DNA of 64,000 nucleotides from Hyalella azteca (Eukaryota > Arthropoda > Malacostraca > Amphipoda > Hyalellidae): positions 124,001 to 188,000 of the forward strand of contig NW_025939655.1 of assembly GCF_000764305.2 (NCBI RefSeq), given 5' to 3'. A model generated the notes under the pieces. It was not told the origin of the DNA, made no database searches, and worked only from the letters and a program-made list of their open reading frames with translations. Position 1 is the first letter of the stretch. Every line of letters begins with the position of its first letter. A program made the translations under genes and the position numbers. Of the stretch, positions 1-11,100 are shown in pieces.

Positions 1-1264
1 GCACTCTAATCCATTTCTGGTAATATGTCGAATAGGTCGACGGAAACCTTTCCTATAATATGTTAATTTTCCTTATTATAATGATGTTAAATAATTAATG
101 AATTATCTTCTACTTGTTAATTAAGGTGAGGGCATCGTAGCTTCCCTCTCGTTATTTCTTAAAATTTTACTAAAATATCAAAATTTATGCGGATATATGA
201 TAATATTAATGGTCAGTCACACGTTTCTATAACCAAAGTATACAAGAAAATGCAAGTTTTGTGTTATTTCAAAAGCGTCAATTGTAAATTTCAACATAGA
301 ACATCAAGTATTCGATTTTTGCGTTTTTTTCTTTTTTTCTGTGTTTTCTTTTATGCCTTAATTATGTGATTAACAGAAAATTTTTCAAATTAATTATGGG
401 GTTAATCACTTACTTTTTGTGCCTTCATTATGATATTATTTGAGTATCCGTGCATTAATGAGTTGCGTTTCTAGCATGAACTTCACTAACTAACCCAACA
501 ATTGAACAGTTACCATAGCACTGCACTAATAACAGTTTTACTTGTATTACACTTGTCTTCTTACGGCTTCAGTTTCCCATTTGGTTTATCGACCAATTAA
601 TTAATTAATTAATTTTTCCGGTCATTTTGGTCCTTTTGTTTCTTGTTTTACTTGAACAATTTTGCGTGCATTGCAGGGTACACTGAGCATTTTTTTACAC
701 AGGCCATTTGTTCCCAATGGCATCGCGGGACTGCAGTGAATTGGTAGCAGTTACTGCATCATGCGAACTGTGAGATTACTTATGTGTGAGAAAGAATGAA
801 AATGCAGTAGCAATGCAGTTCAGACAATGCAGCAACTGCTATCAACTTGCTACAGTCACGCAAGGCAGCAGTTTACCGCATGTCGATCAATGTCGTCATA
901 ATTACTGTGATACTCTGATAAGTCTTGGCCAAATTTTCGCTGACCAACGATATACCGGCTGAAATTTTTCCCTATGCGTATGAAAGAAAAAAAAAACCTG
1001 CGTTTATGTTTGCTGAGACTGCCATAAAGCGATAATAACCGCTATATCTTTTGTTATTGCTCACATATTGGCCGTTTGTAGGCTTGAAAGGATGTACAGT
1101 AAAGCTTTCATACCCCATGGAGATTCACGGCAGATTTATCAGCGGCCGCTGAACAAACGACTATAAGACGCCTGTTTCTCCGCCGCTGTTTTTTCACTGG
1201 GGTTTGTTCTCAAGACAATCGTACGTGTGATCTTTAGAACCTAAATAAAGTAATTTCATCCATG
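1..1264. other. Gene-free AT-rich stretch
   Basis: No open frame with recognisable protein similarity, RNA gene or transposon terminus was seen. Short TTAA runs occur near 595-612. This is treated as intergenic DNA. Confidence 0.6.
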
Positions 1265-1443
1265 CATTCAGAAAATGAATGGGTCATGTTGCCCAAATAA
1301 TGAATGACACACTTTCCGCTTGAAGCACTGAATTACGCCATTTCACCAGTAGCAAACTGGGTTAGCGTGACCCATTTTTTGCCTTGATTAGGTCTAAAAG
1401 TGCATTAGACTATCGGACTAAGTCTCACTCATTTCCCTGAGGG
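1265..1443 (-). mobile_element. MITE copy A (CACTCAG family)
   Basis: Diverged copy of a roughly 180-bp non-coding element found about ten times in the window. It opens with a CACTCAG-like terminus followed by AAAATGAATGGGTCA and closes with CATTTCCCTGAGGG, an imperfect inverted repeat of the opening. A TA follows the right end. Its orientation is opposite to the best-preserved copy at 54541-54722. Confidence 0.65.
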
Positions 1444-1619
1444 TAGAGAAAAAGGTTGTTGAAGACATGGATCATGCAAATTCTACCAATTTTGTAGGTA
1501 TTAAATTCATTCATCGGGAGTATGTGCGAGTATAGTAAGTTAAATGAACGCATTGATGACCTGAATGAATCATTGATGAATGAACGCATCGTGACTGTGA
1601 GTGGAACGTGACGACGCAA

Positions 1620-1749
1620 CACTCAGAATGGGTCAAATTGTTCGAACAATGAAACACATTTTGCTCAACAGCACTTGCAGAGAGCAGACCTAGCACTGAT
1701 ACGCCCATTTCCTGGGCCCAACTGGGTCAGGATGACCCAGTTGGGCCCG
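1620..1749 (-). mobile_element. MITE copy B, 3' truncated, with a 16-bp-arm hairpin
   Basis: Starts with CACTCAGAATGGGTCA and carries the family's internal segment GCAGAGAGC...TAGCACTGATACGCCC. It then ends in a hairpin: arms 1714-1729 and 1733-1748 are perfect complements around a 3-nt loop. The expected far terminus is absent, so the copy is truncated or recombined. Confidence 0.6.
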
Positions 1750-2737
1750 GCGTTGTTCCAGCAACGATCGTAAAGATCATCAAGATTCCAGCAACGCTCG
1801 ATCATCAAAATATTTTGCCAAAAGATCGTTGATCAAATGCGATCTCTTGAGGCGCTCGATCATCAAGATCCCTGGCATCGCAACAGATCAGTCCTCGCCA
1901 GCTGCACTCTAACACAATTACACTGCAAGGCTCGCTTGCGTCTAAAACTAATTGACAAATTGAATGTTTTTTACTTGAGCTTCCAGACTTATTAATCAAT
2001 AATTAACTTACTTCAGTCATGCAATTAACTCTTCATTGGCTTTCCGTCTCAAAATATTCGACTAATCATTGAAATTTAATCTCTAAGTCACGTGCTTTTA
2101 ATTTAAGCGAGCAATTAAGTGATTCAATTCAAGCTGGAAAAATCTTATTAGCTACCCAGAATTTTCTTTACAAATGAAATTAATTTAAAGAGAAAAAAGG
2201 GCATGCAAGCCAAAACATTTTCCGTGGCGCGGCGTCTAGCAATTCTTGCTTTTATGGCTAATTGAGATTTTTTTTAATCTTGCATAATAAGAGAGCTGAT
2301 TAACAGCCGTGCTGGTATAGGATTTAATGCGTTATTGAGATAACACAAAAACTCTTGCAATTGATGTTGTTCTGCTTATGTTTCAAATATTATGAGTTAA
2401 TTTTGTTTAATTCGTAACAATTACCATTATTGATTAGCTATCAAATTAATTATTATTAGCTGAAGAGATTGAATTTATTTATTTATTATTTATTTATTAT
2501 TTAGGGATATGTTAATTAAAATTCAATTGTCAATTGCCAGGACAAAAATTGAACTAATTAATTAATAAAATAAAAAATGGTTGAAATTTCACTTTCTATT
2601 AATAAAATAATTAATTAAAAAATTTCAGGTTTCCCTGTTCGGATGGCGAGATCCATTAATATGAATATCAGAGAATTTGTTTTATTCGCAATTTTCTTAT
2701 TAGTTTTTTCAATATACCGAACAAAATAATAAAAAAA
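1750..2737. other. Gene-free AT-rich stretch
   Basis: Contains a small GATCATCAAGAT-type repeat near 1770-1870, then AT-rich sequence with TTAATTAA runs. No gene or transposon end was recognised. Confidence 0.55.
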
Positions 2738-2811
2738 TACAAAATCAAGTAAATAGGATACTACTCAAAAATCATGATTTTTGAGTAGTATCCTATTTAC
2801 TTGATTTTGTA
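2738..2811. repeat. 74-bp perfect palindrome
   Basis: Arms 2738-2774 and 2775-2811 are exact reverse complements with no spacer; the centre is ATCA|TGAT. There are no mismatches across 37 bp per arm. It could be a young fold-back insertion, the closed end of a transposon, or a library or assembly fold-back artefact. Confidence 0.85.
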
Positions 2812-2814
2812 CTT

Positions 2815-3075
2815 ATGTCGACGCTAATTTCATCACTCAATGCGCCTTTTAACTTGATAATGAATGATAGAAACATTCGAAACGTCGTTAACGAAATAAA
2901 AATGTCCATCGGTAACCTGATTTTCGATTTGCCAGTTCAAACTAAAAATATTGTTCGATATATTGAAAAAACTAATAAGAAAATTGCGAATAAAACAAAT
3001 TCTCTGGTCTTCAATGAAACCTGCTTGAAAGAAGAAATTCTGCCAACCTATACTAATATGAATATGAATGAGTAA
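2815..3075 (+). CDS. Short unrecognised ORF beside the palindrome, possibly transposon-derived
   Basis: An 86-codon open frame begins four bases after the palindrome. The segment KKIANKTNSLVFNETCLKEE, followed by LPTY, has the flavour of the short conserved stretch found upstream of the reverse transcriptase in some Penelope-like elements. That is an impression from memory. No reverse transcriptase follows, and the next kilobase is non-coding. If it is related, this is a fragment only. It may equally be a chance ORF in AT-rich DNA. Confidence 0.3.
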   Translation: MSTLISSLNAPFNLIMNDRNIRNVVNEIKMSIGNLIFDLPVQTKNIVRYIEKTNKKIANKTNSLVFNETCLKEEILPTYTNMNMNE

Positions 3076-4319
3076 AGAATAAAAAGCATTTTCTTGTGCA
3101 GAATTTCATGGTCGAATTCCATATTGTTAAATTTTATGCATTTATGTAAATGAAAACCTGTAGAAAATGTCAATCAGATACAACATTTTTCCAATTGTAG
3201 TTGCAATATAAAAAGTTTGGTAACACATGAACAGTAACTAAATATGCATAAGAACATAAAAACTAATATTCAAATGTATTGCAAAAAATAAACCTTAAAT
3301 CGAAGTAAAGACTTTCGTATGTGAAGTAACCCGAATTCAAACTTTAAACGTTATAGCAGATATTTCGATAAAATATTTGCAATTTTAAATATTTGTTGTA
3401 AATTACGTGACAGATCCATTAAGTATTAAACAGCGAACCGTTTTAAGCCTGTTGTGTGGGCGAAGTTTTAGTAGTACTGCATTCTCCCAGCACGTGAATA
3501 TGCTACTGACATTTTAATGCATAATCATAAATCGTCATGCATTACGTATGATTCCTCGATTAATATTGCAAAAATTTATTTTTTTAAACTTAGCTAATAA
3601 CTGTAGCTTTTTTTCAACTTAAAAAAATCGCGTGTAATTTAGATAAAAATTAGAGGCCGTTCGGACAGGTGTGAAAAAAAATCTCATCAAAACAAGGGGT
3701 AAAAAGAGCAATCTTTTTACCTGCCATATACATACGTATCTTAAAAATTATATTAATATATTTCTTTCAATTAATTTTCCATTATTATTTAAATCGAGGT
3801 TCATCAATTAAAAACCATAAAAATTTTGCATTACTGGGTCGAAAAAATATTAGATCTCCGTTGTTATCTAATTCTTGAACGTCCAGTGCTTGAAATTCTC
3901 ATGTTTTTGCAAAAAAAAAAAGAAATATAAAATAGTCGCAAGAAAGGGACATATCACCCATGGCTTAAAACGTTCAAAAATTTCCAGATCCGTCGTGAAT
4001 GAATTAACGATTCACGATGTTAAAAATTTTGGACTAGACTCGCATCTAAAAGAATTCAGCTTACCGATTGCAATTGTAAAAAAAAAATCGGTTTGCGTCT
4101 AAAAATATTCGCTGTGAAAAAATTATATGTAAAAATTTTGAGTTCGCCCACTTGATATATTCAGAGCAGCAGCGCTATTTATTTATTTACAGAGTAGCCC
4201 CTGAAGTGTTGCTGAGGATCGTGTGTCGACATCCAATATAGGAGGGGACGACGATATTGAGCGAACACTTCCGTAGACTTTCACCCGCACCGAACATTGT
4301 GCCTTAAATGAGTTCTGCG
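3076..4319. other. Gene-free AT-rich stretch
   Basis: Low-GC sequence with A and T homopolymers. A 75-codon open frame at 3875-4102 has no recognisable motif and was not called a gene. Confidence 0.55.
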
Positions 4320-5100
4320 CCACACATGTCATATGTGTTCTGGCCACCCGCCTCATGTGTACTACGCCACACGTCTCAAGTGTGCTGTGCCACACGTCTC
4401 AAGTGTGCTGCGCCACACGTCTCAAGTGTGCTGTGCCACCCGTCTCATGTGTTCAGCGCCACACATGTCACATGTTCTGCGTCACACGCCTCATGTGTCA
4501 TGTGTTCTGCGCCACACGTGCCATGTGTTCTGCGCCACACGCCTCATGTGTTCTGCGCCACAAGTGTCATGTGTTCTATATAATTAGCCTCAAATGTTCT
4601 ATGTTATAAGCCTCAAGTATTCGATGTCATAAGCCTCAAGTGCTCGATGTCATAAGCCTCAAGTGTTTGATGTCGTGAGCCTCAAGTGTTTAATGTCGTA
4701 AGCCTCAAGTATTCGATGTCATAAGCCTAAAGTGCTCGATGTCGTAAGTCTCAAGTGTCCGATGTCATGAGCCTCAAGTGTTCGATGTCGTAAGCCTCAA
4801 GTGTTCGATGTCATAAGCCTCATGTTTACGATGTCGTAAGCCTCAAGTGTTCAATGTCATAAGCCTCAAGTATTCGATGTCGTAAGCCTCAAGTGTCCGA
4901 TGTCATAAACCTTAAGTGTCCGATGTCATAAGCCTCACGTGTTCGATGTCATAAGCCTCAAGTGTCCGATGTCGTAAGCCTCACGTGTTCGAATGTCCGA
5001 TGTCATAAGCCTCAATTGTTCGATGTCATAAGCCTCAAGTGTCCGATGTCATAAGCCTCAATTGTTCGATGTCATAAGCCTCAAGTGTTCTATGCGACAA
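4320..5100. repeat. Two abutting minisatellites (about 24-bp units)
   Basis: From about 4320 to 4570 the unit is a variant of TGTTCTGCGCCACACGTCTC. From about 4580 to 5100 it changes to a variant of GATGTCATAAGCCTCAAGTG. The units drift gradually from one form into the other, suggesting one array that diverged in blocks. Open frames across it are repeat artefacts. Confidence 0.85.
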
Positions 5101-5879
5101 GCCTGACTGTTCTATCCCTGGACTCTGCTGTGTTCCTTGCCAAACTGTCCCATCCACGAGCGTCTGTTGATCTTTCTTTATCGATCACGAGACGCACTTT
5201 AAAAAATTGGCACTTCATTCTTCTTTCACTCTTCTTGATGCTAGCAAGCGTCCAATTTTCGGTTCAAACAAACCCAGAATTTGCTGCAAAAAGTGAAGTG
5301 AATTTAACAAAAATTTAACTCTAAATTCAACTTTTTAAATACTATAATACATAATTTCATTATCTTAAAGTATCGTTTTCGTAAACAAATTAGTAAATTC
5401 CACGAATATTTTAGACGTACATCCAGCTTCTTTAATTCCCTTATACAACAACAATTTCGAATTCTCTAATATATTTCAGCTCAAACCAATATATTGTTTC
5501 TTTTCCGTTTTAGTATCTTCTTAAGGTGAATCAATTGGTTGCTATTTGGACAATGCGACCCATTAAATTTTCTTATATATGTTCCGGCCTGTGCTGCTGC
5601 GCTTACTTTGATGTGAGCCTGGGAATTGCGATGTGATTGGTGAATGTGATGTATATGGTGTATGTGTTGGGAATGTGTTGCGGAAGGTTCATGACTTGTA
5701 AATGGCGAACGTGTTGTGAATGATGAACGAATTGTAAATGGTAAGGGTGTTGTAAACGGTGAATGCGTTATCGCGTTATCATTGGTGAATATGTTGTGAG
5801 TGTTGACTCTTTGGAAGCAGTTATATAATGAAACCCCAATAAAAAAAAAAATAAATTATAATAATAGCGGTTTCAGCGT
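5101..5879. other. Gene-free stretch with a loose GTGAATG-rich repeat
   Basis: Between about 5620 and 5810 imperfect units around TTGTGAATGGTGAA recur. The rest is AT-rich and unrecognised. Confidence 0.5.
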
Positions 5880-6100
5880 TCATTAAGCCGTAGGCCTGTC
5901 GCCGATTCTTAACATCGCAGAACATTCACAGCATTTTGCGGTCTCGAACTCACAACTCACTGCTCCAATTCTGCTGTGCTTAACCGCCCGGCCTCCTTGC
6001 CGATTCTGACCAGAAACTGACGCACAGAGCTGGGATCGAACCCGCGCCTCTCTGCTCCAATCTTGGTACTCTGAACTGTATGTAACCACTGGGCCACCCA
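5880..6100 (-). mobile_element. Dimeric tRNA-derived SINE
   Basis: Read on the minus strand, the element begins GGTGGCCCAGTGGTTA, which fits a Pol III A box. GGTTCGATCCC (the complement of 6032-6042) fits a B box. A second A-box-like GGCCGGGCGGTTA (complement of about 5981-5993) and B-box-like GAGTTCGAGAC (complement of 5941-5951) follow about 100 nt downstream. Two tandem tRNA-like heads imply a dimeric SINE. Neither half folds convincingly into an intact tRNA, so it is not called as a tRNA gene. Confidence 0.7.
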
Positions 6101-6493
6101 TGAACGGGGGTTGTTAACTAGAACATAATCCCATTAAGACTTATTGGGTTCATGTTATAGTTGTATTCGGAATAAGGGATTAGAAAATGAATCTCTTATT
6201 CGGAATAATGGATTAGGATCCTGCACTGACTGGCAGCGCGGTGCTTATGCGCGGTCTTTCTCCAGTCTCGCACAAGTTATATTCAGGGTAAAAAATAACA
6301 TTTAGGGTAACTTCTCTCATACTCTTCCTAAAGTAGTTACCCCTAGAATTCTAGAAAGAAAATTGTCAGTAAAAATTGGTACAGAAAACGTTTCTACGAC
6401 CAGTTCTTTCATAAGTTCATTGAATAATATAATGAAGGTATATTAAATTGAGGGGATATGGACAAAATATTTGAATTCTGGAACTGATAATAA
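6101..6493. other. Gene-free stretch
   Basis: Short local repeats of GGAATAAGGGATTAG type at 6170-6220, otherwise unremarkable. Confidence 0.5.
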
Positions 6494-6700
6494 GGTATTA
6501 TTGCAGATTAACTACATCCAAAAAAAAGGGTGTTTTTTTTTAATTATATGTTTTTTGGGGTGTAGATTACGAATCTGAAATCCATTTTTGGCGGTCGGCA
6601 TCGGAAAAAGGATTTCAGATTCGTAATCTACACCCCAAAAAACATATAATTAAAAAAAAAACACCCTTTTTTTTGGATGTAGTTAATCTGCAATAATACC
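6494..6700. repeat. Long hairpin, about 90-bp arms
   Basis: The left arm (6494 to about 6583) and right arm (about 6610-6700) are near-perfect reverse complements around a loop of about 26 nt. Both ends read GGTATTATTGCAG. The arms carry long A and T tracts that differ by at most a few bases. It resembles a fold-back MITE; no clear target duplication was found. Confidence 0.85.
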
Positions 6701-6881
6701 GATAATAATGCTGATGATAGTCACATAAAAACACATAATTTGAACGATATGATGAATGTTCCATTTTCTTGTTATGTTCCTAGGTGGATTACGAATTACG
6801 ATCAGTGTAATCATTTTATCTACATTAGATCAAATGATTACGGTAGTGTAAATGATGATTAGTGTGAATTAGATCCAATGG

Positions 6882-6960
6882 TTAGTGTGAATGATGAAAA
6901 TGATACTATGCTCATTAGATCATCTAATGAGCATAGTATCATTTCCATCATTCACACTAA
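6882..6960. repeat. 79-bp near-perfect palindrome
   Basis: Symmetric about position 6921. The arms TTAGTGTGAATGATG... and ...CATCATTCACACTAA match over 38-39 bp with one mismatch and a 3-nt centre. The sequence just outside the left arm (6856-6871) repeats part of the arm motif. Confidence 0.8.
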
Positions 6961-7049
6961 TGTCTAAACTCGCACTAGCACTCACTGGCATAGGCAATGA
7001 TAAACTGATTGGCTGGAGTTTAATTGGGTGTTGATTGGCCCTCTATTGC

Positions 7050-7470
7050 AGTGGACGGTGATTTGATCAATTGTGCGTTCGGCGGTGATTTGATCACAAG
7101 TGCCATTGGGTGGTGATTTAATCAATATTGTACATTGGCTGGTGATTTGATCAGTTATGCATTGGGTGGAGATTTGATCACCATTGCATTGGGTGGTGAT
7201 TTAATCAATTGTACATAGGGCGGTGATTTGATCAGTTATGCATTGGGTGGAGATTTGATCACCATTGCATTGGGTGGTGATTTAATCAATTGTACATAGG
7301 GCGGTGATTTGATCAGTTATGCATTGGGTCGAGATTTGATCACCATTGCAGTGGGTGGTGATTTAATCAATTGTACATTGGGCGGTGATTTGATCAGTTA
7401 TGCATTGGGTGGTGATTTAATCAATTGTACATTGGGTGGTGATTTGATCAGTTATGCTTTACATTAGGTG
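7050..7470. repeat. Minisatellite with GGTGATTTGATCA core
   Basis: About sixteen imperfect units of 25-28 bp with the consensus GGTGATTTGATCA followed by ATTGCATTGG or a similar spacer. Higher-order blocks of several units recur (7170-7260 and 7260-7350), indicating stepwise expansion. Confidence 0.85.
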
Positions 7471-7640
7471 ATGATATTATCAATTATACATTGGGCAAGA
7501 TTCCATCAGCCAAAACACATTAATCAGCCGAATTGCACTTTTGTCAGCCAAGCTGTCGATGTTATCAATTTAGTTATAAATAAAAAATTCGTTTGAATTT
7601 ATCTAAGCCGTGGCTTGTTTACATTGTAGATCAATGTCGT

Positions 7641-7793
7641 CACTTAGAGAAATACATGAGTCATACTGTCCAAATAACAACAAACTTTCCGCACTGATTC
7701 GCTATTTTTGCGAGACAAACTGGGTCAGGATGACCCACACAAGTCAGAAAATACATCGCCATTTGGACAAGATCACACTGATTTCTTTGAGTT
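7641..7793 (+). mobile_element. MITE copy C (diverged)
   Basis: Carries the family hallmarks CACTTAGAGAAATACATGAG at the start, a GTCCAAATAACAA block, the core AACTGGGTCAGGATGACCCA, and ATTTGGACAAGATCACACTG towards the right end. The termini are degraded. Confidence 0.5.
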
Positions 7794-8103
7794 TGCACGC
7801 TACGTACTGGTAGCGTGAGTGATTCGTCACTCTACTCACTCTGAGAATAATTATATTTTTTATAATGAACGATATTATTATGAATTAATATTATTTTTAT
7901 ATATTTTATTTCGAATTTTCAGATACAGTAATCGAAGTTGCCTATGATGACATTTATTATTTATTAGTACGCAGGATAATGAATTAATATAAAATAAGAT
8001 GTAATCCTTGTAAAAGATTTGTAAATAATGATTTTTGAATTTTATAAGAAATAATTATTTAAATTGTTAGTGAATTGCTGAAAAAATGTGGCAGTAAGAA
8101 AAT
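7794..8103. other. Region upstream of the channel gene
   Basis: AT-rich sequence that would hold the promoter and 5' untranslated region. No convincing TATA box or initiator could be singled out against the AT-rich background. Confidence 0.4.
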
Positions 8104-8170
8104 ATGCTGAGTCATTTGGGTGCCGTGGCCCTTCTGCTGCTGCTGTGTGGCACCAGACGCTCTGTTGACG
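8104..8170 (+). CDS. Channel gene exon 1: start codon and signal peptide
   Basis: ATG at 8104 has A at -3. It opens a classic signal peptide, MLSHLGAVALLLLLC, followed by a short polar stretch. The exon ends at G8170 before GTGGGT, in phase 1. That G joins CA or CC of exon 2 to give alanine. The start is chosen because it is the only nearby ATG giving a hydrophobic leader in the right phase. Confidence 0.7.
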
Positions 8171-11100
8171 GTGGGTTGACAGGGGTGATGTTGACAGGGG
8201 TGATGTTGACAGGGGTGATAATGATAGGGGTTATGTTGACAGGGGCGATGTTGACAGGGGTGATGTTGACAGGGCTAGTGTTGACAGGGGTGATGTTGAC
8301 AGGGGTGATGTTGACAGGGGTGATGTTGATAGGATTATGTTGACAGGGGTGATGTTTACAGGGGTGATGTTGACAGGGGTGATGTTGATAGGGGTTATGT
8401 TGACAGGGGTGATGTTGACAGGGGTGATGTTGACAGGGGTGATGTTGACAGGGGTGATGTTGACAGGGGTGATGTTGACATGGATGATGTTGACAGGGGT
8501 GATGTTTACAGGGTTGATATTAACAGGAAAGATGTTGACAGGGGTTATGCTGACAGGGCTAATGTTGACAGGGGTGATGTTGACAGGGGTGATGTTGACA
8601 GGGGTGATATTGACAGGGGTGATGTTGACAGGGCTAATGTTCACAGGGGTGATTCTGAAAGGGGTGATGTTGACAGGTGTGATGTTGACAGGGGTGATGT
8701 TGACAGGGGTGATGTTGACAGGGGTGATGTTGACAGGGGTGATGTTGACAGGGTGATGTTGACAGAGGTGATGTTGACAGGGGTGTTGTTGACAAGGGTG
8801 ATGTTGACAAGGGTGATGTTGACAGGGATGATGTTAACAGGGGTGATGTTGACAGGGGTGATGTTGACAGGGATGATGTTGACAGGGGTGATGTTGACAG
8901 GGGTGATGTTGACAGAGGTGCAGTTTTAGTTGATATAAAAGCAGACTTGTTCACTATAATGTTTGTCACCTAACGAAAGAAAATTTTCTAGGCCGATTTT
9001 TTTTAAATATTACGATATTTTTAAATAGATAAATCGATATTTAGCACAAATACAAACCTATACCTATAATTAAATTTATTATCGGCAACATTAAATTTGT
9101 ACGTTCATAATAATCGTTGTCAACAGATTAAAATAATCGCATTATTTTACAGCCATAGGTTTAACATGGTGATCAATAAATGAAAAAAACGTAAAATAGT
9201 TAATTGTCCTGCAATCGCGGAGACTCAGAATATTTACTTAATTTAGTTTAAAGTCTTCATTTCGTTTAGAATCTTTGATTTGTCATGAGTATTTCATTTC
9301 TTTAAAAGTAGTATATTTAGGCACTTAAATCATATTATAAATACATTATATTATATTTAAGCATTAATTCATTCGAAATATTCAATTCATTATGTATTTT
9401 AGTCATTAAAGTATTAAATTTATTTCAAGTATTTCATATTTTTTAAATAATGATTGATAAAAGTATTTAATTAAATACAAAATATCAAATTTATTAAAAA
9501 AATATAAATTCTAAATGTATTTAAACCAAAAAAAAGGGGCTATTGTGCTCGCCATGTCCCCGTCTGTCTGTCTGTCCGTCTGTCCGTGACTTCACGTTTT
9601 CGTCGACGAGAAAATGCGCTCTCTGTCACTCACTGCACTGAGTCCTGAGTTATATTTTTTAAACAATGATTCATAAAAGTATTTAATTTATAAAAAAATA
9701 CAAAATCAATTAGATATATATAAATTCTAATTGTATTTAATCCATAAAATAAATAATTTATTCGAAAAACTTACAAATTTTTGTAATTTCCCCCGCAGCA
9801 GCCGAAGAAGTGACGGTGTACCAGTTCCAGGAGAACGACAGTCCCTCGGACAGCTACGTCTCCCTGAACCAGGATCTCGAACCGCGGTTCTCAGCCACAC
9901 GCTCACTCAGCGTGTGCTCACGCGTGCGGTTCTTCTCATTATGGGAGCACTCACGCTACATTCAGCTCACTCACATGCCTTCTAATGAGCACACGCTGCA
10001 GATAGGTGAGGCAATACGTGAATTATGGTAATAGATATATTATTTAGTGTAGTTAATTAGGTTTAAAAAATTATTAATATGTGAATAATATATATGGCAC
10101 AGCTCACTCACCTGCCTTCTAATGAGCACACGCTGCAGATAGGTGAGGCGATACGTGAATTATGTTAGTATATATATTATTTAGTATAGTTAATTAGGTT
10201 TAGCAAATTATGCTCACTCACGTGCCTTCTAATGAACACACGCTGCAGATAGGTGCGTCAATAGGTACATGTTTTATATAATATATAAGCACATAATTAT
10301 TTTACTAATTATTCAGAAATGAATGATATGCAAACTATTTGTATAATTTACCATCAGACGAGCATGCCATGCCGATAGGTGCGTCAATAGTTAAATGATG
10401 CATGATAATACAGGGTGCGGCGTGGGAACTTACTCTTTTAAAAAAATCACAAAGTAAAAAGTATTAAAGATAGCGTTTTAATTCTTTCTTTTTTACAAAG
10501 AGCTACATTTAAAGTTTCGTTGGGTTTACTTACAAGTTTAATTCTTGAATATTACATCTTGTAGGTGACCTCCATGCTGTTCAATACATTTTGTCAGACG
10601 AGATCGGAAGTTTCGCTCCACCTTCTCAAGCATGTCTGGACCAATGTCAGCAATAGCAACGCGAATGTTGTTCTTCAGTTCAGCTAGGGTCCTCGGACGA
10701 TTGGTGTACACTAAGGATTTCAAGTATCCCCACAAAAAATAATCGCAGGGGGCTAAGTCCGGCGAGCGCGCTGGCCACTGGAGATCGCCCCTTAAGGAGA
10801 TCACGCGTTGTGGAAAGTGTTCGCGCAAGAGAGCCATTGAAGCGCGTGCTGTGTGAGCCGTGGCCCCATCTTGTTGAAACCACACATTTCTTACACCAAG
10901 TTCATCAAGTTTTGGAAGGAAAAACTCTTGAATCATCTGAATGTACCGTTCAGAAGTGACTGTAACTGCCCTATCGTTCTCTTCAAAAAACCATGGGCCT
11001 ATGATGCCAGTCCTGGATAAGGCACACCAAACAGTCACTCGTTCTGCATGAAGGGGCTTCTCATGAAGTTCTCGGGGGTTCACACCACTCCAATATCGCA

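Noticed and set aside
3875..4102. 75-codon plus-strand ORF
   Set aside because: No recognisable motif, and AT-rich DNA yields such frames by chance.
4308..4609. Three overlapping plus-strand open frames rich in C, H and S
   Set aside because: Overlapping frames of the same minisatellite, with no start context or conservation.
5941..6042. tRNA gene on the minus strand
   Set aside because: A and B boxes are present, but no complete acceptor stem or anticodon arm can be drawn and two heads are in tandem; better explained as a SINE.
8231..8969. Long open frames on both strands across the 15-bp array
   Set aside because: They encode only unit repeats (MLTGV, NITPV, STSPL types). The unit length is a multiple of three and lacks stops, and the array lies in intron 1.
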